Source: CAUSWF01 sp963535465
GTDB taxonomy: Bacteria > Bacillota_I > Bacilli_A > RF39 > UBA660
Assembly (NCBI GenBank): GCA_963535465.1
Contig: CAUSWF010000011.1
Coordinates: forward strand, 1-40,933
Reading direction: 5' to 3'
Length of the DNA stretch: 40,933 bases
This document shows, piece after piece, positions 34,129 through 40,933 of this stretch. The position numbers and the translations under genes are program-made. A model generated the notes under the pieces. It saw nothing but the letters and a program-made list of their open reading frames with translations. It did no database searches and was not told the DNA's origin. Positions within the stretch are counted from its first letter, which is position 1. Every line of letters begins with the position of its first letter.

Positions 34129-36275
34129 TTAATCCCTCTTTCTACATTAGTAATAAATTTAAGCTTATTTAAACTATTAATTATCTTATCTATATGTAAA
34201 TTATCAGTAACATATAAACTAACATCATATATTAATTGACCATGAGAATTTATCGTCTTAAACTCAACTACATTAACATTATGCATAGAAATATTTTGCA
34301 TTATATCTAGCATATAACTCTTAGTCTCATTACTATATATTATTAAATTAGTTAAATACTTATGTCCCTTATTTTGATTATTCCAAGTAACTTCCACACA
34401 TCTATCAGATATATCACCTATATTATGGCATATACTTCTATGTACAGTAATACCATTACCTTTAGTAATAAACCCAATAATATCATCTCCCATTACAGGA
34501 TGACAACAATTAGCTATATTAACCTTTACCTTATCAATACCACTAACTATGATATCAGCATCATTTTCTATCTTAACTATTTTAGGCTTAGTATCAACTA
34601 CTTCTTCTTCTTTGTAAATTAAATTAATTAGTCCATTAGGAGAAATAATATCATTACCTATTCCTAAATATATATCTTCTAAGCACTCAACATCTTTATA
34701 TTCTTTAATAAACTTTTCCATATTAGTATTATTAAAGAAATCAGCAATTGGTAACTTTCTCTTTCTTAATTCTTTCTCTATTATATCTTTACCACGTTCA
34801 GTATATATTTCTTTCTCATTTTTAGCAAAATAACTCTTTATCTTACTCTTAGTCTGAGGCAATTTACACATACTTAACCACTCACGTGAAGGAACAGTAG
34901 ACTTATTAGTACGAATATTTACTACATCCCCATCTTGTAATTCATAATCAAGTGGTACGATAGAATCATTCGCAATAGCACCTATCATAGTATCCCCAAC
35001 TCTACTATGTATCTTATAAGCAAAATCTATTGGAGTAGATCCAATTGGTAAACTAATAACATCTCCCTTAGGAGTATATACATATATACTATCTCTATTT
35101 AATACTTTCTCTTCTACTTCATTAATAAAATCTTCATTAGTTAAATTATCTTGTTGTAAATCATAAATAGATTTAAATAATTGTAATTTCTGTTCTAATT
35201 TATTTTCTAAATTAGCTTCTTGAAGACTACCCTTATTTTCTTTATAACTCCAATGTGATGCAATTCCATTTTCAGCTATCTCATTCATTTCATATGTTCT
35301 AATTTGTATTTCAAATAAATATCCATCTACTCCAAATACTGTAGTATGAAGTGACTGATACATATTAGGTTTAGGCATAGCAATATAATCTTTAAATCTA
35401 TTAGGCATAGGCTTAAACTTAGAATGTATTAATCCAAGTACTATGTAGCAATCATCTACACTATCTACAAGTATTCTTAACCCAAATAAATCATATATAT
35501 TAGAAAAATTCTTACCCTTAGCTAACTTATTATAAATACTATATATTGATTTAGCACGCCCCGCTATCTCATGTTTAATATTATTATCTATCATAATAGT
35601 ATCTACAATATCTTTCATCTTAGTAACAGTATTTTCTCTTTCGACTTTAGTCTTATTAAGTCTCTCAGCTATTTCATAATATACATCAGGTTTCAAATAT
35701 CTTAAACTTAAATCTTCTAATTCACTCTTAAGCTTATGAATACCCAAATGATCTCCAATAGGTACTAATATATTAAGTATCTCACGAGCACGAGACTTTT
35801 GTTCATCTTCTGGTAAAGACCATAAAGATCTCATAGAACAAACAGCATCAGCTAACTTAATAATAATTACTCTGACATCTTCACTCATTCCTACTATTAT
35901 TTTTTTATAATATTCTTTTAAATAATCACTATCAGTAGAAAACTTTAATCTTGTAAGTTTAGCTACTCCATCAACAAGTAAACTAATCTCTTCTCCAAAC
36001 TTCTCTTTAATTTCATCACATGTTGTATTTCCACATATTACTGTGTCGTGCAAAAGTCCTGCACAAATACTTTGTGAATCAGCAAATACCCCTGTTAAAA
36101 CATATGAAACACTAAGAGGATGAGTAATATAAGGTTCCCCTGTACTATAATTATCTCCCTCGTGCTTTAAAGACGCAAAAAGATAAGCATCTTTTATAAT
36201 AGAAAGCTCATCTTCATGAATATATTTACTTGCTTCTTCTAATAAATTATCTATAGTAACTGTCTTTTTAGACAT
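34125..36275 (-). CDS. rel: Long RSH protein, (p)ppGpp synthetase with eroded hydrolase site
   Basis: 716 residues in the usual order HD hydrolase (~25-170), synthetase (~215-345), TGS (~395-455), helical/zinc-finger region, ACT (~640-716). The synthetase site is intact: 'KSIYSIYNK', 'DLFGLRILVDS', RFKDYIA...YQSLHTT, 'IQIRTYEMNEIAE'. In the hydrolase domain H52, H76, D77 and D143 remain, but positions matching Arg44, Glu81, Asp82 and Asn148 of Streptococcus Rel are Tyr43, Ile80, Cys81 and Ser147 ('LLHDTVICG', 'KLADAVCSMR'). I infer a synthetase-only or synthetase-biased enzyme. In operon with secDF upstream and dtd downstream. Confidence 0.95.
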   Translation of the reverse strand: MSKKTVTIDNLLEEASKYIHEDELSIIKDAYLFASLKHEGDNYSTGEPYITHPLSVSYVLTGVFADSQSICAGLLHDTVICGNTTCDEIKEKFGEEISLLVDGVAKLTRLKFSTDSDYLKEYYKKIIVGMSEDVRVIIIKLADAVCSMRSLWSLPEDEQKSRAREILNILVPIGDHLGIHKLKSELEDLSLRYLKPDVYYEIAERLNKTKVERENTVTKMKDIVDTIMIDNNIKHEIAGRAKSIYSIYNKLAKGKNFSNIYDLFGLRILVDSVDDCYIVLGLIHSKFKPMPNRFKDYIAMPKPNMYQSLHTTVFGVDGYLFEIQIRTYEMNEIAENGIASHWSYKENKGSLQEANLENKLEQKLQLFKSIYDLQQDNLTNEDFINEVEEKVLNRDSIYVYTPKGDVISLPIGSTPIDFAYKIHSRVGDTMIGAIANDSIVPLDYELQDGDVVNIRTNKSTVPSREWLSMCKLPQTKSKIKSYFAKNEKEIYTERGKDIIEKELRKRKLPIADFFNNTNMEKFIKEYKDVECLEDIYLGIGNDIISPNGLINLIYKEEEVVDTKPKIVKIENDADIIVSGIDKVKVNIANCCHPVMGDDIIGFITKGNGITVHRSICHNIGDISDRCVEVTWNNQNKGHKYLTNLIIYSNETKSYMLDIMQNISMHNVNVVEFKTINSHGQLIYDVSLYVTDNLHIDKIINSLNKLKFITNVERGIK

Positions 36276-36287
36276 ACCATCACATCC

Positions 36288-38738
36288 TTATTTATTTTTT
36301 ATTTTTTTAGTCTCTATTGCTATAAATATTACTCCAGCAATAAATATAGAAGAATAAGTTCCAGCAATAAGACCTATAAGCATAGCAATATTAAATGTCA
36401 TAATTCCACTTGATGCAAGTATTGTTAATGCAATAATTGGAAGTAAAGTTGTAAATGTTGTATATATAGTTCTACCAAATGTAGAAGCAATTGACTGATT
36501 ACAAATATTAACTAAATCAAGAGCAGTAATTTTCTTATAATCAACACCATTTAAATTTTCTCTAATTCTATCAAATACTACAATAGTATCATTTATTGAA
36601 TATCCAATTATAGCAAGTACTGCCGCAATGAATAATGAACCAAGTTCTAATCTAAATATTGCAAACATAGCAAACATCATCGCAACATCGTGTAACAATG
36701 CTACTACTCCACCAATTGCATAACTAAATTTAAATCTAATACCAACATATATAATAATACCAACAAATGAAAGTATAATTGCTAAAGTAGCATTCTTAAT
36801 TAATTCTTGTTTAACAATATTAGTAACTACTCCAATATTTACTTTAGCTTTATATTTATTTTCAAAATAAGACTTAACACTCTTAACTTTATTACCATCT
36901 AATGCACTCTTAACTCTAATATCTACTTGATTTTTATTTATATTAATTTTTCTAGCCTTAAGTCCTAATTCATTTAATGAAGAATTAATATTTTTATTAT
37001 CAACTTTTTCATTAGTAATAATTGAAATAGATGTACCTGCCTCGTAATCAATAGATAACTTAAATCCATAGAATAAAGCAATTAAACCGCCAAGGGCAAT
37101 AAGAATAGAACTAATTGCTATAAATAATTTACTATGCTTTAAAAAGTTAATATTTTTAAATGGCTGATATTTAATCTTTTCATTCTTCTTAATATCAGGA
37201 ATATTACTTTCTTTAACATTTATAAATAACATCAATTTATCATTAAAGTAATTACTCTTAACAAATACACTCATAATTATTCTAGTAATAAATACCATAG
37301 TAAACATAGTAACTAATACTGTAATAATTAACATAGTCGCAAATCCTTTAATTGATGACTCACCAAATATAAACATTATTACAGCAATAATCAATGTAGT
37401 TAAATTAGAATCTAGTATTGCAGAAAAGCTTTCTTTAGAACCTTCAGAAAAAGCCATAGGTAAGCTCTTACCCTTATGTAACTCATCCTTAATTCTAGAA
37501 AAAGTAATAACATTTGAATCTACTGCCATACCAACACCTAAAACTAAAGCAGCTATACCAGGTAATGTTAATACTCCACCAACTGTCCAGAATGTTGCAA
37601 AAGCTAAGAAAGTATAAAGCAACATAGAAATAGATGATATTAATCCTACAAAATGATAAACAACTATCAAGAATAACATAATAAGAATTATCGCTATAAT
37701 TCCAGCATATAAAGTAGAAGTTAATGTAGCATCTCCAAAACTAGCTCCAACTGTATTTGAACTAATTTCAGTAAGTTTAGCTGGTAAACTTCCGCTATTT
37801 ATTAAATCAACTAAATTACTAGCTTCTTCTTTTGTAAAATTACCTTGTATTATAACATCACTCGCAAATCCTTGAGAAACTGTCGCAGCAGACAAACAAT
37901 TAGACTTCTTAGTTCCACACAAATTGCCTTCACTCTTATAAGAATCAAATAATTCATTGTAATCTAACCAAACTACCATAAGCTTATTTTCACTCTTGCT
38001 TAACTTATTAGTAACTTCATAAAACTTATTCTTATCTTTTACTGATAATGCTACCGCAGGATTTCCACTTTGATCTTGTGAAAGTTTAGCTCCTCCAGCT
38101 TTTAAAACATCACTACTCATAAGTAATTGATCATTAGTATCTCTAAAAGATAAAGTCGCAACACTAGATAAAGTATTTCTAGCTTCATCAGGATTTTTAA
38201 CTCCAGCTAACTTAACTCTAATCTTATCATTACCTTCTATTTCAATTTCAGGCTCACTAACTCCAAGACTATCAATTCTTTTAAGTAAAGTCTTATATGT
38301 AGCTTTAATTTTTTCACTATCCATAGGAGACCCATCAATAGAATTTACCTTATATAATATTTCAAAACCACCTTGTAAATCTAATCCGAATTTTAAATTA
38401 TTAAATAATGGTATAAATGATGTAGTAATAGCCAAACTAATTAATAATAAAAATATTAACCTATTAATCATAATTCCTTTATTTGTAGATGCGCCTCTCT
38501 TAATAATGAAACAACCTATCATACTAACAATATAAAATATTAAATAATAATATAATTTAATAGATAAACCCTTAAATATATACTTATTTAGTATTAAACA
38601 AACTATAAATATACAAAAATTAATTATAGTAGAAAATACTATTCTCTTACCTTTCTTCATATCTTTATCTAAACATATTAAAATATTAGGTATCAATATC
38701 ATAGATAAAGCAATTAATAAAATAAACAAAATATTCAT
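36288..38738 (-). CDS. secDF: Fused protein-export membrane protein SecDF
   Basis: 816 residues, SecD and SecF in one chain as in Bacillus. SecD part: TM helix, 'FGLDLQGGFEILY' motif, periplasmic P1 domain, then five helices with 'GVGMAVDSNVITFSRIKDEL'. SecF part from ~residue 525: 'DYEAGTSISI' and 'GYSINDTIVVFDRIREN'. About 12 TM helices in all, plus 3-4 extra N-terminal helices (~residues 1-80) before the SecD motif. The protein uses the proton gradient to pull secreted proteins from SecYEG. The ATG overlaps the comN stop (ATGA). Confidence 0.97.
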   Translation of the reverse strand: MNILFILLIALSMILIPNILICLDKDMKKGKRIVFSTIINFCIFIVCLILNKYIFKGLSIKLYYYLIFYIVSMIGCFIIKRGASTNKGIMINRLIFLLLISLAITTSFIPLFNNLKFGLDLQGGFEILYKVNSIDGSPMDSEKIKATYKTLLKRIDSLGVSEPEIEIEGNDKIRVKLAGVKNPDEARNTLSSVATLSFRDTNDQLLMSSDVLKAGGAKLSQDQSGNPAVALSVKDKNKFYEVTNKLSKSENKLMVVWLDYNELFDSYKSEGNLCGTKKSNCLSAATVSQGFASDVIIQGNFTKEEASNLVDLINSGSLPAKLTEISSNTVGASFGDATLTSTLYAGIIAIILIMLFLIVVYHFVGLISSISMLLYTFLAFATFWTVGGVLTLPGIAALVLGVGMAVDSNVITFSRIKDELHKGKSLPMAFSEGSKESFSAILDSNLTTLIIAVIMFIFGESSIKGFATMLIITVLVTMFTMVFITRIIMSVFVKSNYFNDKLMLFINVKESNIPDIKKNEKIKYQPFKNINFLKHSKLFIAISSILIALGGLIALFYGFKLSIDYEAGTSISIITNEKVDNKNINSSLNELGLKARKININKNQVDIRVKSALDGNKVKSVKSYFENKYKAKVNIGVVTNIVKQELIKNATLAIILSFVGIIIYVGIRFKFSYAIGGVVALLHDVAMMFAMFAIFRLELGSLFIAAVLAIIGYSINDTIVVFDRIRENLNGVDYKKITALDLVNICNQSIASTFGRTIYTTFTTLLPIIALTILASSGIMTFNIAMLIGLIAGTYSSIFIAGVIFIAIETKKIKNK

Positions 38739-38953
38739 AAATCCTCCATATCATATTTATCAATACTCATAATATCACTTACTATATCACAAAGTAATAA
38801 ATTATGAGATTGTTTCCACTTTTTAGTAAGCAAACTCCATATTTTAATAGGACTAACTTTAACCCCTATATTATTAAGTTCTCTAACCTTTACTAATAAA
38901 GCCGGAAGGCATCTTTTATATAACTCATTTAAACTAGTTATATTATCAACCAT
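38735..38953 (-). CDS. comN: ComN-like post-transcriptional regulator
   Basis: 72 residues from ATG 38953 (AAAGGAG ~7 nt upstream); the reading from 38971 lacks a ribosome site. Pattern 'LYKRCLPALLVKVREL...IWSLLTKKWKQ....LCDIVSDIM' matches the small ComN/YrzD family in which W...L..KKWK and IV.DI are conserved. In Bacillus, comN lies beside secDF and controls localisation and stability of comE mRNA. That role here is inferred from family and synteny. First gene of the secDF-rel-dtd-hisS operon. Confidence 0.7.
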   Translation of the reverse strand: MVDNITSLNELYKRCLPALLVKVRELNNIGVKVSPIKIWSLLTKKWKQSHNLLLCDIVSDIMSIDKYDMEDL

Positions 38954-38975
38954 AAATACTCCTTTAAACATTTAT

Positions 38976-38981
38976 ATTATA
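38976..38981 (-). promoter_or_regulatory. -10 box of the comN-secDF operon
   Basis: TATAAT ~23 nt upstream of ATG 38953. The -35 (TTTATT) is weak. The surrounding 39000-39060 stretch is an AT-rich upstream region with no other feature seen. Confidence 0.45.
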
Positions 38982-39060
38982 ACTAATAAATAAAGAAAAA
39001 TAAAGAAAATATATCATTTTAAAATTTATTTTTATTGAAAATTTAAAGTCTTATTAAACA

Positions 39061-39094
39061 AATAAAAATATGTAGAAATAAATTCTACATATTT
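39061..39094 (-). terminator. Terminator of the LRR surface protein gene
   Basis: Perfect 12-bp inverted repeat AAATATGTAGAA / TTCTACATATTT with a 5-nt loop, then T's on the minus strand, 11 nt past the stop codon. Confidence 0.85.
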
Positions 39095-39104
39095 AATTAG
39101 TATA

Positions 39105-40933
39105 TTATGGTTGATATTCAATTACTGTATTATTTTGAACTCCCCATCTTGCATTAGGAATAGCTCCCTCTGGTCTCTTAACTATTAATTTAGCGTTTCT
39201 TAAAAACCAAAATGCCTTTGGATGAATTTCTTGCATTGTTGCTGGTATTACAATTGTTGGAGTTGTTCCAGCTTCGTTATAACCTATTCCAAATTCTCCT
39301 ATTTTCTTCATATTTGGGCCTAAATCTACAGTTGTAAATAAACTTTCATATAAAGCATGATTTTCAACTTCTTCTGCTCTTGTAATTTTTATATTTTGAA
39401 TTCTAGTTGATAAAAATGCTTCGCTAGGAATCTTTAAGCTACTATCCCAAGTAAGATTCTTAATCTTTCCACTTCTTGAAAAAATTCCTTTTTCTACTTC
39501 ATTTAAAGTATTAGGTATAACTATTTCTTCTATATCTAACTTATTAGCTGCAAATGCTCTAAATTTTATTTTTTCTATTAATGGAGAAATTTTTAAATTA
39601 ACTACACCTGAATTTTCAAATGCTTTTACTCCAATTACTTTACTGTTTGAAACATCTACATTTTTTATAGTTCCTGCTGCAAATGCTAAATCACCAATTT
39701 CTGAATCGTTTAAAACTTTAAGACTATTAACATTCTTAGTATTAGAATAGAACGATTCTGCACCAACTAATTTAACAGTTGATGGTATTACAAGTTCTTC
39801 TTGAACAAGTGGATTATCACGAAATGCTTTAAATTCTATAGTTTCAAGTCCTTCATGTAATGTTATTTTCTTAGTACCAAGATAATTAAATGAATATTCA
39901 CCTATCTTCTTAGTATTACTTATTTCTATTTCTTCTATTTTATTAGGGTTAGCCGAGTATGTTGTTCTAGCAAAATGCATTGGCGTTGTTGCTTTAGCTT
40001 TATAGTCTAATTTTTTAATGTTTAATCCATATTTTGTTTGTAATAGACCTTCTCCAATTGTTTCAATACTTTCAGGTATTAATAATTCATTTTGATTAAT
40101 TCTATTATCATTAAATACTCCTCTTCCAAGTGTTTTTATAGTATTAGATAATTTTAGTTTTTCCACTTCTACATTGCTAAATGCATAATCAGCTATATTT
40201 TGAGTATTACTTATTTCTATTTCTTTTATCTTACCTAATCTAAATGCATTAGAATAAACTTCTTTTGCTTCTAATATTAATTTATTTATTTTCTTTTCAC
40301 TTGAATAAAATGCATTATTAACTACTTTTTCTACACTTGCTGGAATTTTTAATTCATTTTGAACTATTGCTGTATTTTGGAATGAACTACCTCCAATAAA
40401 TTTTGTTTTTTCTCCAAAATCAACTGTTTTAACTTTACTATTGAAGAAAGCTCCTTGTCCAATTACTGCTCTTCCTTCAAATTTAAGATTGTCTATATTG
40501 GCTTGATCAAATACATTTGAATAAATTGCTGTATCACCCTTAAATATAACATTTGTAGCGTGTATATTTGATGATTTAAAAGCTGATGATTGCACACTAG
40601 TAACAGTTTCTGGAATAACAATATTAGTTTGATTTAATTTAGCTTGTAAAAATGCTTCGCTAGAAATGGTATTTGTATTACCCAAATCAAGTTCTTCTAT
40701 TTCAGTAAATCTAAATGCTGATCTACCAATTTGTACTGATCCAGGTATTTCTAACTTTTTAATTTTACTTGATGAAAACGCTGTTTCTCCAATATTGGTA
40801 TTTCCTTTTATTACTAAATTTTCATATTCTGCAGTTGTACTATCAAAAGCGTTACTTCCTATTGTATTAAGAGTTGATGGTAATACTAATTCAGATTGAT
40901 TTATTGGATTATCTTTAAATGCGCGTGCTTGAA
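39105..40933 (-). CDS. BspA-type leucine-rich-repeat surface protein (partial, 5' end outside window)
   Basis: 608 residues visible. The frame stays open to the window edge, so the start lies beyond 40933; an apparent start at 40685 is only an internal TTG. The whole visible part is LRR_5/BspA units of ~22 residues with 'IP..v..I...AF' and 'L.ls....Ig..AF' patterns. Units containing I/L-P recur every ~90 residues (seven copies visible). The C-terminus ends 'NNTVIEYQP' with no LPxTG or membrane anchor. Such proteins are usually secreted adhesins binding host or bacterial surfaces. Codons (ATT, GCT, GGT, GAA) are less biased to A endings than in neighbouring genes, which may reflect acquisition. 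It has its own terminator. Confidence 0.9.
   Translation of the reverse strand, partial: QARAFKDNPINQSELVLPSTLNTIGSNAFDSTTAEYENLVIKGNTNIGETAFSSSKIKKLEIPGSVQIGRSAFRFTEIEELDLGNTNTISSEAFLQAKLNQTNIVIPETVTSVQSSAFKSSNIHATNVIFKGDTAIYSNVFDQANIDNLKFEGRAVIGQGAFFNSKVKTVDFGEKTKFIGGSSFQNTAIVQNELKIPASVEKVVNNAFYSSEKKINKLILEAKEVYSNAFRLGKIKEIEISNTQNIADYAFSNVEVEKLKLSNTIKTLGRGVFNDNRINQNELLIPESIETIGEGLLQTKYGLNIKKLDYKAKATTPMHFARTTYSANPNKIEEIEISNTKKIGEYSFNYLGTKKITLHEGLETIEFKAFRDNPLVQEELVIPSTVKLVGAESFYSNTKNVNSLKVLNDSEIGDLAFAAGTIKNVDVSNSKVIGVKAFENSGVVNLKISPLIEKIKFRAFAANKLDIEEIVIPNTLNEVEKGIFSRSGKIKNLTWDSSLKIPSEAFLSTRIQNIKITRAEEVENHALYESLFTTVDLGPNMKKIGEFGIGYNEAGTTPTIVIPATMQEIHPKAFWFLRNAKLIVKRPEGAIPNARWGVQNNTVIEYQP

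Noticed and set aside
26826..34622. Plus-strand frames opposite mutM, polA, hisS, dtd and rel
   Set aside because: All are shadows of well-conserved minus-strand enzymes.
40683..40685. TTG at 40685 as start of the LRR protein
   Set aside because: The repeat continues upstream in frame to the window edge and there is no ribosome site or signal peptide at this point.
40666..40899. Plus-strand frame opposite the LRR gene
   Set aside because: The minus-strand LRR pattern continues without interruption through it.
39105..40933. CRISPR-like spacing of repeated AAATGC words in the LRR gene
   Set aside because: The repeats are coding (AF of each LRR unit), imperfect and not separated by unique spacers.
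1..40933. Alternative genetic code (TGA as Trp) suspected from AT richness
   Set aside because: TGA ends several genes in ATGA overlaps (murG, comN) and tryptophans are TGG, so the standard code applies.

Overview
The window is a very AT-rich bacterial chromosome segment that fits a low-GC Bacillota of the Bacilli / Erysipelotrichia / RF39-like type (inference from gene content and order; no 16S here). It makes a peptidoglycan wall (MurB, MurE, MurG, FtsA, FtsQ/DivIB, FtsZ). It uses the standard code: TGA is a stop, for example at the ATGA overlaps of comN/secDF and murG/murB, which excludes a Mycoplasma-type code. Nearly all genes lie on the minus strand. Exceptions are a degenerate arginase-fold gene, tmcAL and lexA. 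Start sites commonly carry a strong AGGAGG only 4-7 nt from the ATG. There is no CRISPR array, insertion sequence or tRNA.

Layout, read along the minus strand from high to low coordinates. (1) 40933-39105: the C-terminal part of a BspA-type leucine-rich-repeat surface protein with a ~90-residue higher-order repeat, cut by the window edge. (2) 38953-32390: comN-like, secDF, rel, dtd, hisS, followed by a probable 6S RNA (32339-32170), an unknown gene and tcdA. This matches the order known around secDF-relA-dtd-hisS-bsrA-yrvM in Bacillus subtilis. (3) 30029-30646 (+): lexA, with a textbook LexA operator at 29945-29958 facing an unannotated 45-residue membrane protein gene (29909-29772), a candidate SOS division inhibitor. 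Then polA and mutM. (4) 25181-26314 (+): tmcAL. Then a small membrane protein gene, murG, murB, ftsQ, and ftsA-ftsZ. (5) 18919-19794 (+): an arginase-fold protein that has lost most metal ligands. (6) 18817-8929: one apparently continuous ten-gene operon, murE - vanZ-like - flippase - polysaccharide deacetylase - yqeG - yqeH - unknown - dnaG - rpoD - trmK. It joins wall synthesis, envelope polysaccharide handling, ribosome assembly, replication priming and the housekeeping sigma factor. (7) 8869-7235: a pilin cluster of two prepilins plus a homolog lacking the prepilin-peptidase site. (8) 7142-6391: rpmG and efp. (9) 6315-72: ftsK/spoIIIE, deoD, two M16 peptidase homologs (ymfF/ymfH type) and an unknown bitopic protein.

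Most of the window is conserved housekeeping DNA. The unusual points are: a Rel protein whose hydrolase site is eroded while the synthetase site is intact; a MutM without its zinc cysteines; a metal-ligand-less arginase homolog; the SOS-box-controlled micro-protein opposite lexA; the leaderless pilin paralog; and the 90-residue super-repeat in the surface protein.
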